In this document: piece by piece, positions 53,701 through 64,000 of the stretch
Layout of the letters: every line of letters starts with the position of its first letter
Numbering within the stretch: the first letter of the stretch is position 1
Origin: Paraspadella gotoi
Lineage: Eukaryota > Chaetognatha
DNA length: 64,000 nt
Reading direction: 5' to 3'
Assembly: GCA_051294375.1 (NCBI GenBank)
Contig: CM119269.1
Span: forward strand, 23,355,497 to 23,419,496
Translations under genes and position numbers: made by a program
Notes under the pieces: model-generated
Databases searched by the model: none
Told to the model about the DNA's origin: nothing
What the model saw: the letters and a program-made list of their open reading frames with translations, nothing else

Positions 53701-56700
53701 ACAACAAATTAATGGGTAGTGACTGACAAGACCTACTTAGTGAATTATGGAGTCCCCCCCAAAAAAACAAATAAAAAACTATTCATTAACACGTAAACGA
53801 GTTCTACATCGCTAAAATTAAATTTTATTTTATTTAAGATTTGTTAATTAATAATCGTCAGTTGTGATGCTTAAATGGAACTCACGTTGTTAAGAGAGGC
53901 TGGGGACATTTGAGAGAGAGAGTGAGCAAAACTTTATATCTCGCTCAATCACATACTTTTTCTACCCACACAAAAATTTATTCCAATCATCGTATTAATC
54001 ACGAATAATTGGAGTTAATGCTAATATGGATGCGACTGATATTAATTAATTAAATCATATAAATATTTTTTAATTAATTATTTTTTATAGTGAATTAAAA
54101 AATTAAAACCATCCTACTCTTTATTCTATAAAATGTTTAAGATAAAATTTTGTGTGTGCGGTTAGAAAAATGAAAGTAAGTTTTAAATGGAAAAACAAAA
54201 TTACTTTACTTGAACATTTATTAAAAAATCTTTTTTGCACTCTATTTCTCTCTTCTTTTTTTAATTTCTATCGGATAAAATTATTAATGAGCTTAATTGT
54301 TTAAGGTTGATTTGTTGGACAAATTAATTAATTTGACCAAATTATCCAATTGTTCCAAATTATCCTAGTTGACCAAATTATGCAAAGGGTGACCAAAATA
54401 TGACTGTTGACTAAATTAAGCAAATTAACCATTTATACCAGTTGACCATTTATGCCAATTGACAAAGCTATGAAATTGACCAAAATTATGCAAGTCGACC
54501 AATTATGCGAGTTGATTTTTAATTATGCAAATGATTAAATTATGAAAGTTTACCAAATATTGAAAGTTTACCAAATTATGAAATTTACCAAATTATTAAA
54601 GTTTACCAAATTATAAAAAGTTTAGCCAATTATGAAGGTTAAACTAAATTAAAACAAGTTAACTAAATTATAAAAAAATTACCAAAATTATAAAAGTTTA
54701 CCAAATTATAAAAAGTTTACCAAATTTTTAAAAAGTTGATTAAATTTATATCAGTTTGACCAATTTATGTCAGTTGACCAAATTATGTTCAATTGACTAA
54801 ATTATGCAAGGTGACCAAATTATGCAAGTTGGTATTGGGTGCAGCTATTGTTCATTGATTGATAATTGAAGTGAAAAATAATTATTTTTTATTTTTATAT
54901 TTTATGTAATGAAAGATGAAAATAGAAAAATAGATAGAGAAAGAGAGAGAAAGAGAGGGAAGAGAGTAGAGAGAGAGATAGGAGGCGAGAGAGAGCCGTT
55001 CCAGGGGCAGGAAAATCCATTCCCCTGGGGTATCCCCAGGGTGGCAAGGTTTTTATTAGCCCCTGGGGGATTCCCCCTGGAGTGGCCCGTTGGGGCTCCA
55101 AAAAAGAGGCTACAGGGGGCCGTCCCTAGGCGGTAAGGATTTGCCTGCCCCTCGGGGCCGCCCGCGGAGCCACCCGCGGGGCCGCCCCCAGCACCGCCCC
55201 GGGGGAAGCGATTCTGAAGGAGACATTACCTTGCATTGTGGACACCATGACTATTATTGCCATCAACCGAAACGTTGCAAATATCTTTGGTTGGATAGTT
55301 TATCATGCATTGTCGTTGCACCTAGTAGATAGTAGCAATGATTCCCGCGAGAGCCACTTGGCCACCAGAAACGCAGTGTAAAAAGTCCCAACCAGGAAAA
55401 TAAATGGCGTTTTTTCTCCAAAGTGAAAAACGAATTAAATGTAGGTTGTTGTTTGTAGAATTGAGAAAAATCTTCCCATTGATTGTTAGAGGCTGCTGTC
55501 GGTCTGGAATGCTAGAGAGAAGTAGGAAGAAAAACAAAAAGAACCAGCAGATGAATTTAAAAGATATTTGTACAAAAAGGTGAATTAAAAACTTTAAATA
55601 AATAATATAAAAACGAATCACCAAAATATAACACGTGACTTGACTCAGTAAATTAATAAAAATAAAAAAAAAGAATGTGGCTTGACTCACCAGATATGAA
55701 AGTAGTAGTTTTCAAGCGTTTATTTCTTTTAATTCTTGCAAAATAAAACAAATGTATACAAAACACAAATTGTGGACTAAGTTAAGCAGAGGTTACATGT
55801 ATTTTTACTTAAAGCTATTCTTTATCTTTTTATTTACCTTCCATAACATTTTCTGTTTCTCAACTAAATTGCTTTTGCTAAAAAAATAAAAAAAATTAAA
55901 AAATTGTAGCCAATTAATATCGGACATCAATAACTACTAATAGAAATTACTTCTAATTTTGTCATCAAAATTTACTCTTCATCCTATTTTTCACGCTTCT
56001 TTCTCCCTTTTAAATACAAATTTAATCTCTCTCTTCTCCTCTCTCCCTCTCTCTCTCTTACTCTCTCTACCTCTTCATCTCTCTCTGTCTAACCTCAATG
56101 ATATGCTTGCAGCGTTAGAATTTGTCTCGTCTTTCTCATACGTTCTTCCATCGTGCAAAGGATAAAGCAGCGGAAATAAACGTTTTTGCTTTCAGAAGGT
56201 GGATCAATCCCAATTTTCGTTCTCTGTGTAGTTGGGGAACAAACAGTTGTTAATAATTAAGAAGAGAAAAACATTACCATTCTGGTTCCCTTATCTAAGA
56301 TAAAAGGATTCTTTTTTACCCCAGCCCATGTTCATTTTTAGTTATTCTAACCACCAGTTTAATTACTTGTGTCAAACTATCCAGGCTTAAACTTCTCAAC
56401 TAACCCTTTCACCCACTTTTTAACCATAACTAGGCCATAGCCGATGAAATTTAAATGGCTAATGCATTACAGCGTTAAAATAATCTATCATGTCATTAGA
56501 ATTATGGTATAAATATTTTTGTTCAAAAATTGCTTTCTTTCTGAGGGTACTCGCCCTAATTAAAATATAATATTACTATATGAGCAAAAAATATTTTTTT
56601 AAAATCTTAAAATTTTTTGATGGATTCTGATAGAGCATAAAAAAGTTAAAACAGAGAAATATAATTACAGCTTTTAAAAATTCATACCGTTTCTAAGTGA

Positions 56701-58396
56701 AAATATAAAAAAACTGATAAAATCATCGAAAGATGATGATGATGATGATTTTTTACAGTTTTTCTTATTTTTGACCACACTTATCGTAAAAATATTTAAA
56801 AAAGAATCATACTTTGTGTAGACAACTTTTTATGAGCTATCTGAATCTGGTCTTAAAATTTTTAAAATTCAAAAAAAAATTTTTGGCCTTTCCTATCTAT
56901 AAATAAATATTAAAAAATTAATTACTAGGGTTATAGAGCCATATTAGAAATTTTTGGGTCCATTTGAAAATTTTCTTAAAAATGTCTAAATATTCGTTTG
57001 AGCATGTACTCACTCAAATTTTTGACTCACCCCATTGAGTGCGGCTACCCCTACCATAACAATCTTTTTAAGCATCCATTAACCACCCTTTAACCACCCA
57101 ATAACCACCAAATTTAACCTCCTTTCCTCTTCGTAAGCGCTCTCTTGCCAAGTGTCGTAAGTGAGACGACTTCTTTGAGCAGAAGAGAAAACGTCTCTTT
57201 ATTTTCGATTCTAAAAATTCCATTTTCGAACCGATTGAAGGCGCAAGTGTAGAAATCCGGCGGCTTCCGATACGACTGCTGTCGACGCGGAACGGCTGCG
57301 TCATCTTAGTCCAGAGGCTCGTCGAGATGCGCCCGAGAAATTCTCGTCGTCGTCGTCTTCGTCGTCCGCACGGATCGGCATTTTTAGCGGGACTTTGTGG
57401 GAAAAATGGGAAGGGAGATAAAATCCAACCAATCAATCCAACCAATCAATCCAACCAATCAATCGATCGATCATTTTAAGGCGGGACTTTTTGGGGAGAA
57501 ATGGGAAGGGAGATATATCCAACCAATCAATCCAACCAATCAATCAATCGATAATTTTAAGGCGGACTTTTGGGGGGAAAATGGGAAGGAGATAAATCCA
57601 ACTAATCAATCCACACCAATCAATCAATCGATCATTTTAAGGCGGGACTTTTTGGGGGGAAATGGGGAGATAAATCCAACCAATCAATTCCAACCAATCA
57701 ATCAATCGATCATTTTAAGGCAGGACTTTTTGGGGGAAAATGGGAAGCGGAGATAAATCCAACCATTCAATCCAACCATCAATCAATCGATCATTTTAAG
57801 GCGGGACTTTTTGGGGGAAAATGGGAAGAGAGATAAATCCAACCAATAAAATCCAACAATCAATCGATCGATCCAACCAACTCACCATTTCCGCTCTTAA
57901 ACACAAGACGTCCAAGGGGCGTGGACTTTAACAAATGTGGTCTTCGTCGTCGACCGTCGTCGCGGGAGCGACCGTTTCCCAACTCGAGACCAAATTCTTC
58001 CTTCAAGGAACATTCGAAGGTCGACCTTCGTTGTTGTGCTTTGACTTCTGCTTCGTCGTAGTCTGCACCTGTCTACAGGAGGAGATGCAGGAGGGGATGC
58101 AGGAGGGGATGCAGTTTGGTTAATTAAGAGAATTAAGATTAGAGACAGTTTGAGTTTAGTTTTGAACAACGATTTTTATTTTAATTCAAAAACGACATGT
58201 TTCGGCTTCATTTCAAGCCTTCATCAGCATTAGTGAACTTTGAAATATTTTTTGTTGTAAAGGAAGAGATGAAAGAGAGATAAACAGAGAGAGAGAGAGA
58301 GAGAGAGGGCAAAGTTCCAACACAGAGTTTAGAAAGGACAGTGGTCAATTGGTGAGAAAAAGGACAGAGTAAGTTGTGAAAAGAAGGTAAATGGTG

Positions 58397-58435
<39 letters not shown>

Positions 58436-58702
58436 CATGGCAAAATCTTTACATTGTGTAATGTATAACAATAGAAAACGTTGTCAAAACTTAAACTCAA
58501 ACTGTCTCTCTAATCGTCCCAAACAACGAAAAAGAAAGGATTTATATCACAATGTTCAGAGAATTAAGATTAAAACCAATAGAACTTTCTTAGCTAACCC
58601 TACTCACTTTTACTTCATAAGCCAAAATGAAATCGATTCTCCGAATTCCGTCCTCAAAATAAAGTTATGCACCTGAGATTAAAAATGAAAAATTTAGGAT
58701 TT

Positions 58703-58748
<46 letters not shown>

Positions 58749-59420
58749 GTCTCTCTCTCTCTATCTTTGAACCACTCTGAAATCCGGTTCCTCCTTCTCT
58801 CTCTCTCTCCCTCTTTTCCCCCCTCTCTCTATCTTTTTCTCTCTCTCTCCAATGACGCATTTTGGTTCCTTTATCTCTCTTCTCTCTCTCTCTCTCTCTC
58901 TCTCGTCGTCTCACTCTTCTCTCTCTTTCTTTCTTCCTTTCTCAGCTCTTTCCTTCTCAACCCCTCCTCCCCTCTCTCTTTCTCCCTTCCTCCCTTCTCT
59001 TTCTCCCTCTCCTCCCCCCCGTCTCACTCGTCCTCCTCTCGTCCCCTCTCTCTCACCTCTACTTCTCTGTCTCTTCTCTCACGACTCCTCGAAATTCCTG
59101 TCCCATCCATCTCTGGCGTAGAAATTTCTCCTCGGGGCGAGTCGACTCGTTTATCTTGTCGGAGCGGCGCACGTCGTGCGCGATTCGTAGCAGGTTGACG
59201 ATCTGCATCTGTTTCGTCGGTCTGTCCATCGGATTGGCGGGTATGGGCATCGAAACCGAGAGAGGCAGGGTCGTCGAGCGGGGCACTGGGGCGGGCAACA
59301 GGAGCGGGCGAAGGAGCGGCGACTCTGCTGCAAGCGAAGGACGCGTTTGTTTCGCCCTAATCCTTCGAAACCCAATTTCCATTTTTTGGAGCATTTAACA
59401 AATTTGAATAATTAGCATTT
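50720..59420 (-). CDS. ANO: Anoctamin (TMEM16) channel/scramblase, partial and frameshifted
   Basis: Anoctamins are ten-helix membrane proteins acting as calcium-activated chloride channels or lipid scramblases. Minus-strand exons: about 59060-59420; 58608-58672 (LYFEDGIRRIDFILAYEVK); 57886-58072 (TTFVKVHAPW); 57119-57392 (FFSSAQRSRLTYDTW); 56094-56223 (LLKAKTFISA, YPLHDGRTYEKDE); about 55234-55525 (FYKQQP, FSWLG, YPTKDICN, CPQC); about 51225-51430 (KRRQATLAFDWDLID, EFEANVDSKEENPITG, RPYFPKWPRFPR); about 50741-50875 (FYRVSMRAVF). The order matches the family from the N-terminal dimerisation domain through the first helices to the post-TM3 region. The exon with YLFDN was not found, and the C-terminal helices with the calcium site are missing or unreadable. 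At least five one-base shifts occur, several in homopolymers (for example TTT for TT at YPLHDG), which favours sequence error over decay. Confidence 0.85.
51437..51735 (-). mobile_element. tRNA-derived SINE abutting an anoctamin exon
   Basis: The body runs 51437-51610 (tatccgcaacttctttaccc, ggtttaacggccgtcctcac) and the head 51610-51735 with ctaaaggtattactctaatc. It lies directly beside the exon beginning MAMW, in the place where the family's YLFDN...FMA segment is expected. It may therefore split or displace that exon. Confidence 0.7.
51741..52860. other. AT-rich intron-like sequence
   Basis: No exon, promoter or repeat is recognised apart from short AT runs. The imperfect inverted pair at 52310-52400 and 52380-52480 (aaaattccttcataagtggg against acccacttaatgaaaagaat) could form a hairpin. 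Confidence 0.5.
52870..53150. repeat. GC-rich repeat of short CCCCTGGGG palindromes, copy 1
   Basis: The stretch is about two-thirds G+C inside very AT-rich DNA and is made of variants of gccccctggggc and cagggggcagac. Nearly every 15-25 bp carries a ccccyrgggg inverted repeat. A second copy lies at 55000-55215. No coding frame is convincing. Confidence 0.8.
54300..54835. repeat. 17-18 bp AT minisatellite (gaccaaattatgcaagtt)
   Basis: About 28 degenerate units, drifting from ttgaccaaattatgcaag to tttaccaaattataaaaag in the middle. Confidence 0.9.
55000..55215. repeat. GC-rich palindromic repeat, copy 2
   Basis: Same building blocks as 52870-53150 (cccctggggtatccccaggg, ggggccgcccgcggagccac). 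It ends within about 20 bp of the donor of the anoctamin exon at 55234-55525. Confidence 0.8.
57400..57880 (-). repeat. 65-bp minisatellite multiplying an anoctamin acceptor
   Basis: On the minus strand each unit contains ttcccattttccccccaaaa ag|tcccgccttaaaatg. The true exon start downstream is ag|tcccgc(c)taaaaatgccg (encoding SRLKMP), so the unit copies the polypyrimidine tract, AG and first exon bases. About seven units fill nearly the whole intron. The same array is at 63640-63965 and, degraded, at 46985-47480. Confidence 0.9.
58141..58557 (-). mobile_element. Inverted-repeat element with hammerhead-like motif, one palindrome arm only
   Basis: A perfect 14-bp duplication (agagaattaagatt, 58127-58140 and 58558-58571) flanks 417 bp. 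Inverted repeats begin agagacagtttgagtttagt (58141) and end at 58508; a 49-bp extension precedes the right duplication. The hammerhead-like motif is at 58193-58229 on the minus strand, and (GA)n tracts lie inside. The equivalent site in the other arm (near 63383) is empty with one copy of the duplicated sequence. It is related to 20136-20779. Confidence 0.8.
58193..58229 (-). other. Hammerhead-ribozyme-like motif, second copy
   Basis: Minus strand: CTGATGA (58221-58227), an extra A, the 5-bp stem GGCTT/AAGCC, then GAAACATGTC. The loop and stem bases differ from the 20-kb copy while pairing and core boxes are kept. Confidence 0.5.
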
Positions 59421-60950
59421 CTGATAAAAAAAAATAAGATTTGTGGATTACTGGATTACTGGTACCAACCATTAATGTTCATGACTTTGGACACGCTATG
59501 TTACGGCCTGTTTATGAAATTGGTACAACCAATATAAAAATTATACATTCATTTAATAAATAAGCTAATCTTGCCCCTGACTTTGGACAGGCTTTGGTGG
59601 TTTAAGGCCTACATCACTCTTACAAGAAAAAGATACATAGCATATTTTTAATTTCCATGGTTTTAATCTGAAATTTGATATAAATTAAAATTACAGAGCA
59701 AAAATCTTATTTGCATATTGCGGTGTCTGCAGAGTCAAAATAATTGTTACTAATTTGCGGTAAAATTATTTCATCATTCAAATAACGTTAGCTTTTTGTT
59801 ATTCTTTTATGATATTTTATTATTTTAAATTATTAATATTTTTCTGTTAATCTTATTATTACTTATTATTTCTCAAATGTCCCGTACTCTAATCAATTCA
59901 AATAGTTTTTTTTAATCCTCACTGATTTTTTTAGATTAGGATTTATTCGCGTTCATTTATTCACGCTTTTCATTTCTTGGGAAAGTCACTTGGTGACTTC
60001 ATAGCAATTGTTCATTTTCTTTTTTGTATATATCAAATATTATGTCGTTGTCCATGTTATGGTTATGTTTTAACGTACAATATGTAATGGGTATTGTTAA
60101 TGTGTTAATGGTGATTTATTTTAAAGATTGAGATAGAGTTTATTCCAATTATCATTTACATATTGTTGCAGTTTTAGATCATTTCTCATATCTTTTAATA
60201 CGGTTTTCATGAGAAGTCTTATTTTACTATACTTTACTATTCTTTACTTTATAATACTTTTAATAGGGTTTAATAATATTGCCCCCGTCCTGTTATGGTA
60301 CGGTTAAAAATAAATTATTTTCTTGGTTTAGAAACACTTATAATTAATTTATTACATTAATTTTTTTTTTTTAGTTAATAAAGAAAATTTACGCCAACAA
60401 AAATACTTACCTTTGTTATCGAAATCAATTCTTCTTCAATGTACATGATGAGAACGATTTTATTGTTACTGTGTGGTTAATTATTGTTACTTTTTAAAGT
60501 TCAACATATAAAATAACTTTGTTTATTCGATTGTAATGAGTTAAACTAGTTTTATGAATAAAATCCCAGATGACATGAATCGTGTTGAGAAGTTGGTATT
60601 AGATATACTGTTTTGATATTTTTAAAAGTCTCCAAGATGTGAAACTGAAATTTTATTAATTATGAAGATTGTTTTAATTTTTATTATAAAAATGTATGCA
60701 TTGAATTATAACAAAAAAGTCATTTCGATATTTTATTTATTCAGTTGCGGTTAGAATAAAAAAGAATGAAATTTTGTTCAAAACGTTAAACATTAGGCGC
60801 CTTATTTAGTTAACTAACCGAAAACAATGATTTTAAAACTTTTTTAAAAAAATATTTCGTGGCGGACGAGACTAAAAATTTGAAAGCAGCAACGAGTCTC
60901 TCATGAATCATCGTAACTAACAAGAGAAAAAACCGTGGGAAAAGTATAAA
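59421..60950. repeat. Left arm of the 61-kb palindrome, AT-rich
   Basis: The reverse complement recurs at 61040-62545 with few differences. It includes repeat 'R-B' (59505-59640). No gene is recognised. It would be the 5' flank of the minus-strand anoctamin. Confidence 0.85.
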
Positions 60951-60988
60951 GAGGAGAGAGAGAGAGAGGCAAGAGAGAAGAGGAGAGG

Positions 60989-61033
<45 letters not shown>

Positions 61034-61034
61034 A
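60951..61034. repeat. (GA)n centre of the second palindrome
   Basis: Purine-rich spacer of about 85 bp between the two arms (gaggagagagagagagaggc and following). The arms begin with ttttttctcttgttwagtta on the right and its mirror on the left. Confidence 0.85.
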
Positions 61035-62582
61035 GACTACGGTTTTTTCTCTTGTTTAGTTACGATGATTCATGAGAGACTCGTTGCTGCTTTCAAATTT
61101 CTAGTCTCGTCCGCCACGAAATATTTTTTTAAAAAAGTTTTAAAATCATTGTTTTCGGTTAGTTAACTAAATAAGGCGCCTAATGTTTAACGTTTTGAAC
61201 AAATTTCATTCTTTTTTATTCTAACCGCAACTGAAATAAATAAAATATCGAAATGACTTTTTGTTATAATTCAATGCATACATTTTTATAATAAAAATTA
61301 AACAACTCTTCATAATTATAAAATTTCAGTTCACATCTTGGAGACTTTTAAAAATATCAAAACAGTATATCTAATACCAACTTCTCAACACGATTCATGT
61401 CATCTGGGATTTTATTCATAAACTAGTTTAACTCATTACAATCGAATAAACAAAGTTATTTTATATGTTGAACTTAAAAAGTAAACAATAATTAACCACA
61501 CAGTAACAATAAAATCGTTCTCATCATGTTACATTGAAGAAGAATTGATTTCGATAACAAAGGTAAGTATTTTTGTTGGCGTGAATTTTCTTTATTAAAC
61601 TAAAAAAAAAAAAATTAATGTAATAAATTAATATAAGTGTTTCTAAACCCAAGAAAATAATTTATTTTTACCGTACCATAACAGGACGGGGGCAATATTA
61701 TTAAACCCTATTAAAAGTATTATAAAGTAAAGAATAGTAAAGTATAGTAAAATAAGACTTCTATGAAAACCGTATTAAAAGATATGAGAAATGATCTAAA
61801 CTGCAACAATATGTAAATGATATTGAATAACTCTATCTCAATCTTTAAAATAAATCACCATTAACACATTAACAATACCCATTACATATTGTACGTTAAA
61901 ACATAACCATAACATGGACAACGACATAATATTTGATATATACAAAAAAGAAAATGAACAAATTGCTATGAAGTCACCAAGTGACTTTCCCAAGAAATGA
62001 AAAGCGTGAATAAATGAACGCGAATAAATCCTAATCTAAAAAAATCAGTGAGGATTAAAAAAAACTATTTGAATTGATTAGAGTACGGACATTTGAGAAA
62101 TAATAAGTAATAATAAGATTAACAGAAAAATATTAATAATTTAAAATATAAAATATCATAAAAGAATAACAAAAAGCTAACGTTATTTATGAATGATGAA
62201 ATAATTTTACCGCAAATTAGTAAACAATTATTTTGACTCTGCAGACACCGCAATATGCAAATAAGATTTTTGCTCTGTAATTTAATTTATTCAAATTTCA
62301 GATTAAAACCATGAAATTAAAATATGCTATGTCTTTTTCTTGTAAGAGTGATGTAGGCTTAAACCACCAAAGCCTGTCCAAAGTCAGGGGCAAGATAGCT
62401 TATTTATTAAATGAATGTATAATTTTTATATTGGTTGTACCAATTTCATAAACAGGCCGTAACATAGCGTGTCCAAAGTCATGAACATTAAAATGGTTGT
62501 ACCAAGTAATCCAAGTAATCCACAAATCTTAATTTTTTTTAATCAGAAATGCTAATTATTAAATTTGTTAAATGCTCACAGA

Positions 62583-63207
62583 AAAATGGAATTGGGTTTC
62601 GAAGGATTAGGGCGAAACAACGCGTCCTTCGCTGGAGCAGAGTCGCCCGCTCCTTCGCCCGCTCCTGTGCCCGCCCCAGTGCCCGCTCACGACCCTGCCT
62701 CTCTCGGTTTCGATGCCCTATACCCGCCAACCGATGGACAGACCGACCGAACAGATGCAGATCGTCACCTGCTAGAATCGGACGACGTCGCCGCCCGACA
62801 AAGATACGAGTCGATCGCCCCGAGGAGAATTTCTACGCCAGAGATGGAGGGACAGGAATTTCGAGGAGTCGTGGAGAGAGACAGAGAGAGAGGTGAGAGA
62901 GAGGGGGAGAGAGAGGGAGAGAGTNNNNNNNNNNNNNNNNNNNNNNNNNNNNNNNNNNNNNNNNNNNNNNNNNNNNNNNNNNNNNNNNNNNNNNNNNNNN
63001 NNNNNNNNNNNNNNNNNNNNNNNNNNNNNNNNNNNNNNNNNNNNNNNNNNNNNNNNNNNNNNNNNNNNNNNNNNNNNNNNNNNNNNNNNNNNNNNNNNNN
63101 NNNNNNNNNNNNNNNNNNNNNNNNNNNNNNNNNNNNNNNNNNNNNNNNNNNNNNNNNNNNNNNNNNNNNNNNNNNNNNNNNNNNNNNNNNNNNNNNNNNN
63201 NNNNNNN

Positions 63208-63245
<38 letters not shown>

Positions 63246-64000
63246 CTAAATTTTTCATTTTTAATCTCAGGTGCATCACTTTATTTTGAGGACGGAATTC
63301 GGAGAATCGATTTCATTTTGGCTTATGAAGTAAAAGTGAGTAGGGTTAGCTAAGAAAGTTCTATTGGTTAGTTTTAATCTTAATTCTCTTAATTAACCAA
63401 ACTGCATCCCCTCCTGCATCCCCTCCTGCATCTCCTCCTGTAGACAGGTGCAGACTACGACGAAGCAGAAGTCAAAGCACAACAACGAAGGTCGACCTTC
63501 GAATGTTCCTTGAAGGAAGAATTTGGTCTCGAGTTGGAAACGGTCGCTCCCGCGACGACGTCGACGACGAAGACCACATTTGTTAAAGTCCACGCCCCTT
63601 GGGACGTCTTGTGTTTAAGAGCGGAAATGGTGAGTTGGTTGGATCGATCGATTGATTGGTTGGATTTATTGGTTGGATTTATCTCTCTTCCCATTTTCCC
63701 CCCAAAAAGTCCCGCCTTAAAATGATCGATTGATTGATTGGTTGGATTGATTGGTTGGATTTATCTCCCTTCCCATTTTCCCCCCAAAAAGTCCTGCCTT
63801 AAAATGATCGATTGATTGATTGGTTGGATTGATTGGTTGGATTTATCTCCCTTCCCATTTTCTCCCCAAAAAGTCCCGCCTTAAAATGATCGATCGATTG
63901 ATTGGTTGGATTGATTGGTTGGATTGATTGGTTGGATTTATCTCCCTTCCCATTTTTCCCCCAAAAAGTCCCGCCTAAAAATGCCGATCCGTGCGGACGA
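62583..64000 (+). CDS. ANO: Inverted copy of anoctamin first exons, cut by window end
   Basis: Exons 62583-62892, 63271-63335, 63444-63629 and 63969 onward are in consistent phase with GT/AG borders: ...GQEFRGVVERDRERG | ASLYFEDGIRRIDFILAYEV... | TGADYDEAEVKAQQRRSTFE... TFVKVHAPWDVLCLRAEM | SRLKMPIRAD. This is the cleanest version of the N-terminal region. The first exon encodes a Pro/Ala-rich segment (SPAPSPAPVPAPVPAHDP). A 283-N gap (62925-63207) lies in intron 1. It is the palindrome partner of the minus-strand gene at 57-60 kb, and whether it is a second locus or the same one assembled twice cannot be told here. Confidence 0.85.
63636..63968 (+). repeat. 65-bp acceptor-containing minisatellite, right arm
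   Basis: Five units of ttggttggatttatctccct tcccattttccccccaaaaag tcccgcc type fill the intron between the exon ending RAEM and the exon starting SRLKMP. The last unit is the real acceptor. Confidence 0.9.

Overview
This window is nuclear DNA of an invertebrate animal. Spliced genes with canonical GT/AG introns encode four metazoan families: SLC37 sugar-phosphate exchanger, arrestin, SMYD4-type methyltransferase and anoctamin (TMEM16). The DNA is AT-rich and crowded with (GA)n/(CT)n tracts, minisatellites, tRNA-derived SINEs and small inverted-terminal elements. I cannot name the species. Five N runs (5905-5929, 7775-7799, 12752-12761, 47797-47821, 62925-63207) mark assembly gaps.

Layout. 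1-10.2 kb is a large imperfect palindrome. Its right arm carries the end of an unidentified gene (7656-8147) and the first exon of an SLC37 gene that continues on the + strand to 13268. Its left arm carries mirrored copies. Its centre is a SINE whose Pol III B-box region has expanded into a 22-bp minisatellite. 13.3-15.2 kb is repeats. 15.2-16.7 kb has small + strand exons of an unrecognised polar/coiled protein, phase-compatible with the arrestin gene at 18.1-23.5 kb. 24.3-31.0 kb holds a complete 14-exon SMYD4-like gene on the minus strand. 31-36 kb is microsatellites, an LTR-like sequence and a SINE. 36-48 kb is hard to read: a noisy, insertion-laden copy of the anoctamin 5' region plus low-complexity sequence. 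From about 60 kb down to 50 kb an anoctamin gene runs on the minus strand, and its first exons recur inverted at 61-64 kb (second palindrome, centre near 61.0 kb).

The genes are housekeeping or signalling genes with no obvious shared pathway. The most striking pattern is in their introns: at least six introns carry a minisatellite whose repeat unit contains, or abuts, the flanking splice site, so donors or acceptors are tandemly multiplied. The arrestin has a dismantled polar core (phosphosensor Arg to Cys, an Asp to Ala, no long C-tail), which predicts phosphorylation-independent behaviour. Two related TIR elements with a hammerhead-like motif and 13-14 bp target duplications are present. 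One sits exactly on an arrestin splice donor, the other in only one arm of the anoctamin palindrome.

Limits. Exon models come from reading frame, splice consensus and remembered family motifs, with no alignment run. Palindrome arms and the 36-51 kb interval contain many one-base differences typical of unpolished long reads, so frameshifts there should not be read as biology without read support.
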